A stretch of 64,000 nucleotides of DNA, from contig NZ_PQCF01000031.1 in the NCBI RefSeq assembly GCF_002964765.1, positions 183,669 to 247,668 on the forward strand. Direction: 5' to 3'. Made by a program: the position numbers and the translations under genes. Positions 35,927-45,307 of this stretch are shown one piece after another; position 1 is the stretch's first letter, and every line of letters starts with the position of its first letter. The stretch comes from Pseudoalteromonas sp. T1lg88. Lineage in GTDB: Bacteria; Pseudomonadota; Gammaproteobacteria; Enterobacterales; Alteromonadaceae. The notes beneath the pieces are model-generated. The model worked only from the letters and a program-made list of their open reading frames with translations, made no database searches and was not told the DNA's origin.

Positions 35927-36793
35927 TTATCTTGCGCCACTTTGACGCAAGTGTGCACCAATAAGCTGCGCGCACTCAGACGCGCTCTGCATATGACAAT
36001 GGTGGCCGCCAGCTACTACTTTAGCACTTAACTGACTGTAATGATGAGCAAATTTATGCTCATTTTGGTGCACCATAGAATAGCCCGCGGTGCCTTTAAT
36101 AAGCAGAGTCGGTACCTCTATAATATCGAGCAGAGCATGGGCCTGAGCCTCACTGTAGCGAAAAGCGGAATAATGCTTAATACGCGGGTCGGTGCGCAGC
36201 CGCACTCCCCCTTTGGGGCCTGGCTCCATATTACGGGCCATCAACTCATTGCCTACCGACTCATCAAAATCGCTCATTGCCAGGCGTCGGGCTATTAAGT
36301 CAGCGGCACTTGGGTATTCACGTATCTTTTCGCCCCGAGCCCGTTGTGCTAAGGCGCGTATTAGCAGAGCCTTGGCCTCTTCGGGCTCGGCATACACCAG
36401 GCCGATACCTTCAATCAGGGTCAAGCTACTGATGTGCTCTCCAAAGCAGGCCGCATATAAAGAAGCCACCATGGCGCCTAAAGAATGGCCGACAAGATGC
36501 ACCCTTCGTGCCTGACACTGACTTATTACCTGATGTAAATCATCCACATAATCAATAAAGTAATAGTGTGCCTGAGGGTGGCGCCACTGGGATAAACCAT
36601 GCCCGGCCCAGTCAAAGGCATAAAATGGCAGGTTCAAAGATAACGCCCGCATCAAGGGTGCAAAACTGCCGCTGTTATCCTGCCAGCCATGACAGGCGAT
36701 CACTACATCGTCCTGATGCAAGCCCATGGCCTGTTGGCTATTGCTCAGGCCGCACAGGGTCAGAGCGCGGGTATTTATTGAAAATGTATGCAA
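35927..36793 (-). CDS. Alpha/beta-fold hydrolase
   Basis: 288 residues from TTG 36793 (GGAG 6 bases upstream); the next Met is at residue 23 and would cut the first strand. The fold landmarks are present: CHGWQDNSGSF oxyanion region, nucleophile elbow VGHSLGAMVAS, acid near the end and His in GGHHCHMQ. It resembles the SERHL-type serine hydrolases. The substrate is unknown. It is divergent from the alkaline phosphatase gene; 81 bases lie between the two starts. Confidence 0.87.
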   Translation of the reverse strand: MHTFSINTRALTLCGLSNSQQAMGLHQDDVVIACHGWQDNSGSFAPLMRALSLNLPFYAFDWAGHGLSQWRHPQAHYYFIDYVDDLHQVISQCQARRVHLVGHSLGAMVASLYAACFGEHISSLTLIEGIGLVYAEPEEAKALLIRALAQRARGEKIREYPSAADLIARRLAMSDFDESVGNELMARNMEPGPKGGVRLRTDPRIKHYSAFRYSEAQAHALLDIIEVPTLLIKGTAGYSMVHQNEHKFAHHYSQLSAKVVAGGHHCHMQSASECAQLIGAHLRQSGAR

Positions 36794-36874
36794 AACAGCT
36801 CCATTTCACCGCAAGGCGGTTTATTTTCATAATCTAGGGTATAGAATGGCGGCAACTGACAATAGGACTTTGAC

Positions 36875-38167
36875 ATGAAACCAACATTTTCTTTGGCTGC
36901 CCTTTCCTTCGCCAGCTTTTTTGCCAGCGCCGATGCGCCAACACCGAAAAATATAATATACATGATTGGCGATGGCATGGGACCTGCCTACACCACAGCT
37001 TACCGCTACTATCAGGACGACCCAAGCACAGCCGCTGTTGAGGCCACCGTCTTTGATTCTATGCTCACAGGTATGGCGCACACCTACCCGGATGATGACA
37101 CTGTGGTGACCGACTCAGCCGCCGCGGCCACCGCCTTGGCCACAGCAACCAAGACGTATAACGGTGCGGTTTCCGTAGACGCCCAAAAGCAAAAATTAAA
37201 AACCATGCTCGAAATCGCCAAGGAAAAGGGCATGACCACGGCTTTGGTGGTGACATCGCAAATAAACCACGCGACGCCCGCCAGTTTCACCGCTCATAAT
37301 GAAGCCAGATACAATTATGACGCCATAGCCAACGACTATATCGATAATAAAATCAACGGCAAACTACCGGTAGATCTTATGCTCGGCGGCGGCACCCAGT
37401 ACTTTATCCGTGAAGACAGAAACTTAGTCAATGAGTTTATCGCCGCCGGTTATCAGTACAGCGACAGCTTTGCCCAACTAGAGCAAATCGAACAGGTACC
37501 GGCCTTGGGTCTGTATGCCGCCAAAGGTCTGCCCTTTGCCCTTGATAGTGACCCGCTACGTCTATCTAAGATGGCTCATAAGGCCCTGTCTTTGTTAGAG
37601 CAAAACGAGCAGCCATTTTTTATGATGATCGAAGGCAGTCAAATCGACTGGTGCGGCCATGCCAATGATATCGCCTGTACCATGGCGGAAATGCACGACT
37701 TCGCCGAAGCCATCAAGGTCGCCAAGGACTTTATCGCTAAAAACCCCGATACCTTATTGGTGGTTACTGCCGATCACTCCACCGGTGGCTTAACCATAGG
37801 TGCTAAGGGTCAGCGTAAATGGCAGGCGGATGTGATTAAGGGCGTCCAAGCCACCGCCGAGGTGATAGCCGAGCGCCTTATGACCAGCGACAATATGCAG
37901 GAGCAATGGCAGGCCGACACAGGCATGGCCTACACCAAAGATCATGAGGTGTTACTCACTCATGCTAAACAAGTGGATGAAGAGGCCTTGGTATTGACGG
38001 TGAAAAAACTGATCAACGAGGCCAGCTTCACCGGCTGGACAACCTCAGATCATACCGGTGTAGATGTGCAGGTGTTCGCTCATGGTGTGGGTCGCGAGCA
38101 ATTTAACGGCTCACAAAATAATGTAGATATCGCCACAAAGTTAATATCATTTATTAACAAACAATAA
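36875..38167 (+). CDS. Periplasmic alkaline phosphatase (PhoA family)
   Basis: 430 residues; signal peptide (ASA-DAP). IYMIGDGMG supplies the first metal ligand, VTDSAAAATALAT holds the nucleophile serine, SQINHATPASF, EGSQIDWCGHAND, ADHSTGGL and TTSDHTGVDV give the remaining metal ligands. A phosphomonoesterase that frees phosphate in the periplasm. I saw no PhoB box upstream, so its control is open. A terminator follows about 90 bases downstream. Confidence 0.93.
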   Translation: MKPTFSLAALSFASFFASADAPTPKNIIYMIGDGMGPAYTTAYRYYQDDPSTAAVEATVFDSMLTGMAHTYPDDDTVVTDSAAAATALATATKTYNGAVSVDAQKQKLKTMLEIAKEKGMTTALVVTSQINHATPASFTAHNEARYNYDAIANDYIDNKINGKLPVDLMLGGGTQYFIREDRNLVNEFIAAGYQYSDSFAQLEQIEQVPALGLYAAKGLPFALDSDPLRLSKMAHKALSLLEQNEQPFFMMIEGSQIDWCGHANDIACTMAEMHDFAEAIKVAKDFIAKNPDTLLVVTADHSTGGLTIGAKGQRKWQADVIKGVQATAEVIAERLMTSDNMQEQWQADTGMAYTKDHEVLLTHAKQVDEEALVLTVKKLINEASFTGWTTSDHTGVDVQVFAHGVGREQFNGSQNNVDIATKLISFINKQ

Positions 38168-38252
38168 CAATGTTGATATCTATGTAATATTGGGTTACTG
38201 TTGAACTTGCTTGTTAACATAGTTTAACAACCCTACTGAAAACTGAAGACTC

Positions 38253-38279
38253 AAAAGCCGCTCATAGAGCGGCTTTTTT
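38253..38279. terminator. Bidirectional terminator, alkaline phosphatase / EIIC-EAL gene
   Basis: Stem AAAAGCCGCTC/GAGCGGCTTTT (11 bp) with an ATA loop. The stop codon of the minus-strand EIIC-EAL gene lies inside the stem. Confidence 0.85.
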
Positions 38280-40346
38280 ACTTTCGGTGGCAGGTAAACC
38301 CTGTTTGATGGGCACAGGAGTCGCCGAACCCTGCTCGGCATACTTAAGTATTGCCTGCTCCAACGTCAGTGGACGATCAAAGTAATAGCCCTGTAACTGC
38401 TTGACCGGTAAAGGGGTAATAAAATTAGCATGGAAGTCTGTCTCTATGCCCTCGGCCACTACCTCAAAACCCAGCTTATGACACAATTGCGTCAGGCTTT
38501 GATAAAGAATAATGGCCGGATCATTCTCATCAGTGGGTAACAGGCTGCGATCGAACTTAATGGTGTCGACATTGAGTTTACTGAGCAAACTCAAACAGGA
38601 GTAGCCGGTACCAAAATCATCCACTGCGCAGCGGATCCCCTCGCTACGCAATTTCGCCACTATCTCCTGAGTACGGCTAAAATCATCTACATAGGAAGAC
38701 TCCAAAATCTCCACTTCCACTTGTTCCGGAAACTTGCTGAAAGCGCGGATCACCCGCTTGTAGCGACGATAGATCAGGTTGCGCGGAGAAATATTAAAGC
38801 TGATTTTAGGCGCCAACTGGTAGCGATGAAATTGCTGCAGATCCAACTCCAATTGGTCAATTACAAAGCTGTCGACCACATCCATCATTTGAAAACGGTC
38901 CAGCACCTCGATAAACCAGGGGCTGATAATGGTGCCATCGCTTTGTTTATGGCGCAGCAGCGCCTCAAAGCCAAGGATGCGCTTGCTCCGCTTACAGATT
39001 TTAGGCTGATAATACAGGCATAAGGCACCCTCTTTCAGGGTTTCTATGACCTCGGTCAGGCGCTTTTGCTCGGCAAATTTTTCGCTGTCTCGTTTGGCAA
39101 AATGAGTCTCCGCCTGGCGCTCGAGTTGGCGCCCGGCACTCACCCTTTTAACCAGCATATCCAGTTGTCGACCACTGACATTGTGCTCTCTATTGGCCTT
39201 TACAAAGGGCAGATAGATTAACGTGCTTAACGCAATAAGCAGCGCCTGCCAAAGTACCCCAGTTATACTGCCGGTGGCCAAATAGCCACTCATAAACACA
39301 GGTGTAAACCAGGGAATATCCGCCCCGGCAACCAGAGGCAACCAGCCTTGGCCGATCATCAGGTTACTCAGCAAGGCATTAACCAAGGGCACCAGGATAA
39401 AGGGCACAACAAAATAGGGGTTTAACACTAAAGGCAAGGCGTAAACCAGGATTTCGCTAAGGTTAAACAGGGCCAGCGGCGAGCCGAGCCTGGCAATACT
39501 GGCTTCATGAGTACCCCGCCCCTGCATTAGGCAGGCAATCAGCAAACCCCAGATACAACCGGAGCCACCGAGCAAAACAAAGGCATTGAGATAACTTTGC
39601 CCGTCCATAGCAAAGCTCAACATATAGTCGCTCATCTGCGGCGCTGCCATAATCTGATAGGCATGGTCGCCATGAATGCCAAATAACCACAGCACATGGG
39701 CGCTCAACAGCTGCATGGTGAGCTTTTCATTGCCGCTCCACTGACTCTGCAGCTCGTTGAGCTGACTAAGTGCCGAGCCAAGCATGGAATCAACCATGGG
39801 GAACAGCATAAAGGTGGCAAGCACCACCAGAATATAGGGAAACATTAAATTCAAGTGCTTGACCAAAAACAAGCTGATATTGCCAACGGGCATAATACGC
39901 AACCAGCGCGCACGCAAAATGGCACGCATGGTATAGCAACAAAAAATGGGCATTACTATGGTGTAAAACACACCGGCACGATTGTTAATCCCTATGCTGC
40001 CATCATCGAGCACATAAATATAACCTGTGGCCAGGGTAAAACAGGTAAGCACCAAAATAGGCACGGCTATGCTGTTTAGCTTGAGGTTTTTGGCCAGGTA
40101 ATAACTAAAGGAAAGCAAGGTGGTCAGGGGAAACAAGGTCCAGACCAAGACATTAAACGTGCTCAAAAATGCATAGCGAGCGCCCAGGTCTTCATAATTC
40201 AACCAGTGCGTAACCAGGGTTACCAAAGCTGCCATCACAAAAAATGGGATCAGGGCAATATACCCCTCTCGCAAGGATAGAATGACCGTATTGGCGGCTA
40301 GTTTGGCTGCTCCACGGGTAAACACGGCAAATACGCGTTGGTGCAC
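38262..40346 (-). CDS. PTS EIIC-like membrane domain fused to an EAL cyclic-di-GMP phosphodiesterase
   Basis: 694 residues from a GTG with no clear ribosome binding site. Residues about 1-395 form a PTS EIIC domain of the cellobiose/lactose type (HGDHAYQIMAAP, NLSEILVYALPLVLNPYFVVPF) with about ten helices, and no EIIA or EIIB domain. After a linker comes an EAL domain (about 425-665) with the catalytic set: EALLR, NISPRNL, EILESS, DDFGTGYS, IKFDRSL, VVAEGIET. Hydrolysis of c-di-GMP is therefore expected; sugar binding or passage through the EIIC part is the probable signal. The stop codon sits inside the shared terminator. Confidence 0.9.
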   Translation of the reverse strand: MHQRVFAVFTRGAAKLAANTVILSLREGYIALIPFFVMAALVTLVTHWLNYEDLGARYAFLSTFNVLVWTLFPLTTLLSFSYYLAKNLKLNSIAVPILVLTCFTLATGYIYVLDDGSIGINNRAGVFYTIVMPIFCCYTMRAILRARWLRIMPVGNISLFLVKHLNLMFPYILVVLATFMLFPMVDSMLGSALSQLNELQSQWSGNEKLTMQLLSAHVLWLFGIHGDHAYQIMAAPQMSDYMLSFAMDGQSYLNAFVLLGGSGCIWGLLIACLMQGRGTHEASIARLGSPLALFNLSEILVYALPLVLNPYFVVPFILVPLVNALLSNLMIGQGWLPLVAGADIPWFTPVFMSGYLATGSITGVLWQALLIALSTLIYLPFVKANREHNVSGRQLDMLVKRVSAGRQLERQAETHFAKRDSEKFAEQKRLTEVIETLKEGALCLYYQPKICKRSKRILGFEALLRHKQSDGTIISPWFIEVLDRFQMMDVVDSFVIDQLELDLQQFHRYQLAPKISFNISPRNLIYRRYKRVIRAFSKFPEQVEVEILESSYVDDFSRTQEIVAKLRSEGIRCAVDDFGTGYSCLSLLSKLNVDTIKFDRSLLPTDENDPAIILYQSLTQLCHKLGFEVVAEGIETDFHANFITPLPVKQLQGYYFDRPLTLEQAILKYAEQGSATPVPIKQGLPATESKKAAL

Positions 40347-40745
40347 AATAGTACTAACTTATTATTATTTTTTATTTGTTCTTAAAGTAACCCTTTATGG
40401 TGATATTGTCCACATATTAACAATGTATTATCACAATTCGCGAAATGTAAATATGCTTAAGTGATAACCGTTGCCATCGGTGAAAAGCTGATGTTTTGAA
40501 CTTACATGCACAGAGGGTCCAGGGCTTGTACTTCTGCACGGCCTTGTAAGAAGACATATTCAGGGTAAGGAACAATGGCGACGCTGTTACGCGCCCCACT
40601 TTATTGGTGCACAAGAATACGCGCACCTGGGGTTAAAGCTGATGCGCACTTGGTGAAGCTTGGCTGATAGGGCAAATGATCTGTGTTGGCTTATGACAAA
40701 AACCAGGTTTTAACAGTGATCAAGAGCCCCTGGTTAGCGCAATAA
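40347..40745. other. Intergenic region between the EIIC-EAL gene and tsaB
   Basis: About 400 bases. The left 120 are AT-rich and probably hold the EIIC-EAL promoter. The short ORFs here have no ribosome binding site or protein signature. Apart from the hairpin at the right end I see nothing definable. Confidence 0.5.
40700..40736 (-). terminator. Possible terminator of the yoaA-tsaB operon
   Basis: On the minus strand: AACCAGG ... CCTGGTT followed by TTTG, with a long loop of about 21 bases. It is the only candidate within 50 bases of the tsaB stop. Confidence 0.4.
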
Positions 40746-41432
40746 TTATTCTCGACCCGGTAACTTCTTCCAGGTTACTGTGTCGCGTACATACACTGGC
40801 TGCGCCGACGCCGCATCGGCGACATTGCCCTTGGCGAATTCACTCGCCAACAGCGGCAACATATAGCGGCTATCGGGCAAGGTGATCTCCTTATCCACTT
40901 CAACCTGGCTCAAACTTCCGGCCAGCTCAGTATAGGTTTGCCACCCCGTGCCCACGGCCACTGCAGCGCTAAATGGGCTGGTCACGGCAGCAGGTTCTAG
41001 CACCTGTTGTTCACCAACTAACTGAGCTAAACCGTCTTTTTCCTCATAGGCACCAAGATATACCTCACCCATGCGCGCATCTATGGCCGCCAATATTGTG
41101 CTGGCACCACGCTCGCTAATTGCCTGCTGCGCCATCATAGCCAGCGATGAAACACCTATCACCGGAGTCTTGGTAGCAAAAGCCAAACCTTGGGCAACAG
41201 AAACACTGATACGAACCCCGGTAAAACTGCCTGGACCCTGACAATAACCAATCACATCCACATCCTGAATATCGCAATTTGCCTGTTTGAGCAGCGCATC
41301 GATTTCATCGAGAATACGCTGACTGTGCTGCTGCGGGCACACTTCAAAAAAGTGATAGAGTTTATCCTGATGCAATAAGGCAAGCGATAAGGCTTCGGTC
41401 GAGGCGTCAAGGGCTAGGATGGTTTGGCTCAT
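40746..41432 (-). CDS. tsaB: tRNA threonylcarbamoyladenosine biosynthesis protein TsaB
   Basis: 228 residues from ATG 41432 (MSQTILALD), two bases after the yoaA stop; a longer frame from 41483 would overlap yoaA. ASKHA-fold landmarks: LALDASTEALSLAL, GYCQGPGSFTGVRISVS. It is the scaffold partner of TsaD in t6A37 modification of ANN-decoding tRNAs. Translationally linked to yoaA. Confidence 0.95.
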   Translation of the reverse strand: MSQTILALDASTEALSLALLHQDKLYHFFEVCPQQHSQRILDEIDALLKQANCDIQDVDVIGYCQGPGSFTGVRISVSVAQGLAFATKTPVIGVSSLAMMAQQAISERGASTILAAIDARMGEVYLGAYEEKDGLAQLVGEQQVLEPAAVTSPFSAAVAVGTGWQTYTELAGSLSQVEVDKEITLPDSRYMLPLLASEFAKGNVADAASAQPVYVRDTVTWKKLPGRE

Positions 41433-41434
41433 AG

Positions 41435-43345
41435 TTACTCTATAGTTTGTAAAAAGGCGGTCACTTGATTCATGTCGCGACAACGACGCATATTGGGCAG
41501 GCTTTGTAAAAACACCTGGCCATAGTCTCGAGTCACAACGCGGTTGTCACATAATACTAAAACACCACGATCTTGGCTATCGCGGATCAAACGACCAACC
41601 CCTTGTTTTAGGGCGATCACCGCCCGTGGTAATTGAATTTGCGCAAAGGGATCGCCGCCACCACGTTCACATTCCTGCATGCGTGCCTGCAACAGGGGAT
41701 CATCCGGGGCAATAAAGGGCAGCTTATCGATCACCACACAGCTAAGGGCACTGCCGCGCACATCCACCCCTTCCCAAAAAGAAGCGGTGCCCATTAATAC
41801 CGCATTACCATGGCGGGTAAAACGTTCCAGCAACAAGCGCTTCGACATCTGCCCTTGAACAAAAACAGGATACTCCATTTGCTGGCATAACACCTCGGCC
41901 ACCATGTACATCACCCGGTACGAGGTAAAGAGCAAAAAGCAACGGCCCTTGGCCGCCTTAATCACCTGCTGGCAAATTCCCACCAAGGCACGCGGCATTT
42001 CCGGGGAATTGGCAGGTGGTAAATAGCGAGGCAAACAAAACAGCGCCTGTTGCTGATAATCAAAAGGGCTGGCCAACATCAACTGATGCGATGGGGACAA
42101 GCCCAGGGCATCGCTAAAATGGGTCAAATTATTGTTGACCGACAGGGTTGCCGAAGTAAATACAAAACCGGCCTCGCGCTCGGCCAACATGGCTTTAAAC
42201 TTGGCGGCAATATTTAAAGGCGTGATATGAATACTGACATGGCGGCGGCTGGCCTCATACCAGTAGCTATAACCGCTTGGGGCAACATCGAACACCCGTT
42301 CGAATTGTGCTATCAGGCTCATCAATCGCTCTAACAAGGGCTCCACCAGCTCACTGCGTTCCAGACCAAGTTTAAGCACCTGGTTTAAAAACTGCAGATC
42401 TTTACTGACTCTGTGCACCGCATCACACAAGGACTTGTTGCTTAACGCCTGCCGCCAGTCGCCGCGTCCGCCGTCATGGGGTAATTGCAGGCGCAAATCC
42501 AGGGTTGCCGCTTCAAGCTTATCCAGGGTTTTACCCAGTTGCAGCATATCCCGTAATTCGGTGCGATAGAGCATGCGGGCGTCGGTGATAAAGGCAAACA
42601 CCTTTTTCGTTGATACACTTTCGCCAAAATAATCGCTGGCGATATCCGCCAATTGATGGGCTTCATCGAAGATATAACCATCGGCGCCGGGCAATAATTC
42701 GGCAAAGCCGCTTTCTTTGACCGCCATATCGGCAAAAAACAGGTGATGGTTAATGACCACAATATCCGCCTCGGCGGCACGCAGGCGGGCTTTGCGAATA
42801 AAGCAGGCATCGAAGTCCGGACATTCCTTGCCCAGACAATTATCTGCGGTGGAAGTAACATAGGGCAGCACCTTGGCATCGTCTTCTATGCCCGGGCAGT
42901 CGGCAATATCGCCGCTGCGGGTTTCCCCGGCAAACTTTGCCACCATGGCCAGTTGATGCATAATGTCAGTGTCATCGCTGGGCACATGAGCGACATGCTG
43001 GTTCAAACGATAATGACACACATAGTTGCTGCGCCCCTTAAGCAGGGCTTTTTTCTTGGCACTGCCAAGGGCCTTGTAGACCGTGGGTAAATCGCGGTGA
43101 TAAAGCTGCTCTTGCAGGGCCTTGGAGCCGGTGGAAATAATGTATTTGCCCTTATTGGTCAGCGCCGGCAGTAAATAAGCAAAGGTTTTGCCTGTGCCTG
43201 TTTCCGCCTCAACCACCACCTGCTCAGCATTTTTAAGCGCCGAGTCACACACTCTGGCCATATCAATTTGCGCCTGGCGGGGACGATAGCCCTTAAAGGC
43301 CAGCGCCAAGGGGCCTGTGGGTGAAAAAAGCTGCTCTATGCTCAT
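41435..43345 (-). CDS. yoaA: YoaA, DinG-family Fe-S DNA helicase
   Basis: 636 residues, equal to E. coli YoaA. Walker A EAETGTGKTFAYL (about 41-50), Fe-S cysteines around CPGIEDDAK and CLGKECPDFDACF, DEAH box in FDEAHQLADI, and the C-terminal motif VGRLIRD. XPD-like 5'-3' helicase involved in replication repair. First gene of a two-gene unit with tsaB. Confidence 0.95.
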   Translation of the reverse strand: MSIEQLFSPTGPLALAFKGYRPRQAQIDMARVCDSALKNAEQVVVEAETGTGKTFAYLLPALTNKGKYIISTGSKALQEQLYHRDLPTVYKALGSAKKKALLKGRSNYVCHYRLNQHVAHVPSDDTDIMHQLAMVAKFAGETRSGDIADCPGIEDDAKVLPYVTSTADNCLGKECPDFDACFIRKARLRAAEADIVVINHHLFFADMAVKESGFAELLPGADGYIFDEAHQLADIASDYFGESVSTKKVFAFITDARMLYRTELRDMLQLGKTLDKLEAATLDLRLQLPHDGGRGDWRQALSNKSLCDAVHRVSKDLQFLNQVLKLGLERSELVEPLLERLMSLIAQFERVFDVAPSGYSYWYEASRRHVSIHITPLNIAAKFKAMLAEREAGFVFTSATLSVNNNLTHFSDALGLSPSHQLMLASPFDYQQQALFCLPRYLPPANSPEMPRALVGICQQVIKAAKGRCFLLFTSYRVMYMVAEVLCQQMEYPVFVQGQMSKRLLLERFTRHGNAVLMGTASFWEGVDVRGSALSCVVIDKLPFIAPDDPLLQARMQECERGGGDPFAQIQLPRAVIALKQGVGRLIRDSQDRGVLVLCDNRVVTRDYGQVFLQSLPNMRRCRDMNQVTAFLQTIE

Positions 43346-43513
43346 AGTAGGATTAAATTAAAGGCGCCAGCAAAGACAAAATAGGCGCCGATCATAGCCG
43401 AAAATTAAATCTACTCCAACTTGCGTCTCAAGACTTGGCTTTGTACCTGTTTTTATGTACCCTAGCGCATGTTCAATTTATAAACTAACAGTCTGAACTA
43501 AAAGGATTTATCT

Positions 43514-43915
43514 ATGAACAAAATGACTATCACCTGTGCCCTTGCAGCGGCAATCACTTTAGCTGGTTGTGGCAGCACTCCTCCTCGTGTGGCGCAAGAA
43601 AAAGTGGTGACCATCAATGGCGCCGAGATGACTTTTGGCGGCGTCTACAATGTCGATAAAAATAACTTGGAATTAAGCATTAACGGCGAGCCGGTGATGA
43701 AAGGTCGCTTCGCTCCTTATACCCCGACGCTTAACCTAAGCACAGATTATCAAGGTGAAGATATCAGCAGCTATTGCTACTTTGGCTCTGTATTACAAGA
43801 GCGCGGCGGCAAGTTTGGCATGATAGCCGGTATGATCCAGGCCTCGCAGCAAAAATCTGGCGACAAATGTGAGATCAAAGTAGCCGGTGAAATCAAAGAG
43901 CACCTGTACTTCTAG
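43514..43915 (+). CDS. Small lipoprotein of unknown function
   Basis: 133 residues; AAGGA 8 bases upstream. Lipobox LAGCGS at Cys19. The mature domain of about 110 residues is beta-rich (INGAEMTFGGVYNVDKNNLE) with two further cysteines, likely disulfide-bonded. It stands alone between yoaA and the his leader. Confidence 0.8.
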   Translation: MNKMTITCALAAAITLAGCGSTPPRVAQEKVVTINGAEMTFGGVYNVDKNNLELSINGEPVMKGRFAPYTPTLNLSTDYQGEDISSYCYFGSVLQERGGKFGMIAGMIQASQQKSGDKCEIKVAGEIKEHLYF

Positions 43916-44223
43916 GCGCTAGTTACGCCCAGACATCAAGGCGAGGAGAAACATCCTTGCCTTACTCCCGCCCCCCATGTACATCAAGTCGCTTTCTCTC
44001 ATTAAAAAACCTTAGCAAACTGCTCATCCTTAACCTCGAAAAGATCAAATAAACCCTGGCATTACACTACTTATCACTTTGATAATACTGGTTATATTGT
44101 CAACGGTTATAGATTAGACTTTAACGCTATAAAAAAATTAGTTGCAACAAATGCAAACTCTGTGCTTATCTATAAGCGAACTCAATCACCTTATTTCAGT
44201 TTAGCAACAACACGAGCGCAAAC
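43916..44223. other. his operon upstream region
   Basis: 308 bases without a gene. A GC-rich imperfect inverted repeat near 43938-43970 may end the lipoprotein transcript. The AT-rich stretch from about 44080 to 44200 should contain the his promoter, but I cannot single out one -35/-10 pair. Confidence 0.5.
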
Positions 44224-44277
44224 ATGACTTATACACTGACAACTACTATTCATCATCATCGCCACATCATCGAATAG
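44224..44277 (+). CDS. hisL: his operon leader peptide
   Basis: A 17-residue ORF, MTYTLTTTIHHHRHIIE, with four histidine codons in a run of five. It precedes a terminator and hisG, the classical layout of histidine attenuation: ribosome stalling at the His codons prevents the terminator. The run is shorter than the seven His codons in E. coli. Confidence 0.92.
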   Translation: MTYTLTTTIHHHRHIIE

Positions 44278-44352
44278 CCTGTCAGGTATTTCGCTGGGGG
44301 GTTATTCCTAAAAGGAACCTCCGGCGCGACTAAAAAACCAGATTCATTTTCG

Positions 44353-44376
44353 CCCCGAGGATCCCTCGGGGTTTTT
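44353..44376 (+). terminator. his attenuator terminator
   Basis: CCCCGAGG/CCTCGGGG with an ATC loop, then TTTTT, 25 bases before hisG. The upstream segment near 44313-44330 (GGAACCTCCGGCGCG) is a candidate antiterminator arm. Confidence 0.9.
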
Positions 44377-44401
44377 AGTTTTTTAACTTAGGAAATGAAT
44401 T

Positions 44402-45301
44402 ATGAGCAACACCAACCGTTTACGTATCGCAATCCAAAAATCAGGGCGCTTATCTAAAGACTGCCAAGAACTGCTTAAACAATTGGGCATCAAATTAAAT
44501 CTGCGCGAACAACGCCTTATCGCCCACGCTACCAATATGCCCATAGATGTACTAAGAGTACGGGATGACGATATTCCGGGTTTAGTCATGGATGGCGTTT
44601 GCGACTTGGGGATTGTCGGCGAAAACGTACTCGAAGAAGCCCAGGCCGAGCGTGCCCGCGGTGGCAACAAAGGCTCGGTGAAAAAGCTTGCCAAGCTCGA
44701 CTTTGGTTACTGTCGTCTGGCGCTGGCCTGGCCACAGGAGCTTGGTAAACAGGATAAATCCTGGTTTACCGGCAAACGCATTGCCACCACCTACCCCGAG
44801 ATCCTAAGCAAATACCTGGAGCGCGAAAACATAGATGCCAGCGTGGTGATGTTAACCGGCTCGGTTGAAGTCGCCCCACGTGCAGGTCTGGCCGATGCCA
44901 TTTGCGATCTGGTCTCGACCGGCGCCACCTTGGAGGCCAATGGCCTGATGCAGGGCGACACCATTTTAGAGTCCAACGCCTGCTTGATCCAAAACGAAAA
45001 CCTAGCGGATGCAGACAAGCTGGCACTAATCGACAAACTCATGCCTCGCCTTCGCGGTGTAAAACAAGCCAAAGAAAGCAAATACATCATGATGCACGCC
45101 CCTAAAGCCAGGCTTGATGAGGTGTGCGCCCTGTTACCCGGCACGGGTCAACCTACCCTACTGGCTTTGGCCGGCAGCGAAGAGTACGTGGCCCTGCACA
45201 TGGTCAGCAGCGAGACTCTGTTTTGGGAAACCATGGAATCGCTAAAAGCCCTCGGCGCCAATTCCATCCTGGTTATGCCCATAGAAAAAATGATGGAGTA
45301 A
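44402..45301 (+). CDS. hisG: ATP phosphoribosyltransferase, long form
   Basis: 299 residues, the long HisG form with a C-terminal ACT-like domain for histidine feedback. [13 protein letters not shown] at the N-terminus and the PRPP loop [19 protein letters not shown] (about 158-176) are canonical. First step of histidine synthesis. AGGA precedes the ATG. First structural gene after the attenuator. Confidence 0.97.
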   Translation: MSNTNRLRIAIQKSGRLSKDCQELLKQLGIKLNLREQRLIAHATNMPIDVLRVRDDDIPGLVMDGVCDLGIVGENVLEEAQAERARGGNKGSVKKLAKLDFGYCRLALAWPQELGKQDKSWFTGKRIATTYPEILSKYLERENIDASVVMLTGSVEVAPRAGLADAICDLVSTGATLEANGLMQGDTILESNACLIQNENLADADKLALIDKLMPRLRGVKQAKESKYIMMHAPKARLDEVCALLPGTGQPTLLALAGSEEYVALHMVSSETLFWETMESLKALGANSILVMPIEKMME

Positions 45302-45307
45302 CGGCCC

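Noticed and set aside
36794-36874. Pho box upstream of the alkaline phosphatase
   Set aside because: Two TGACA-like words are present but 14 bases apart and in the wrong form; no heptamer pair with a 4-base spacer.
42442-42879. 145-codon same-strand ORF inside yoaA in another frame
   Set aside because: Lies wholly inside a well-conserved helicase gene; composition is that of a frame shadow.
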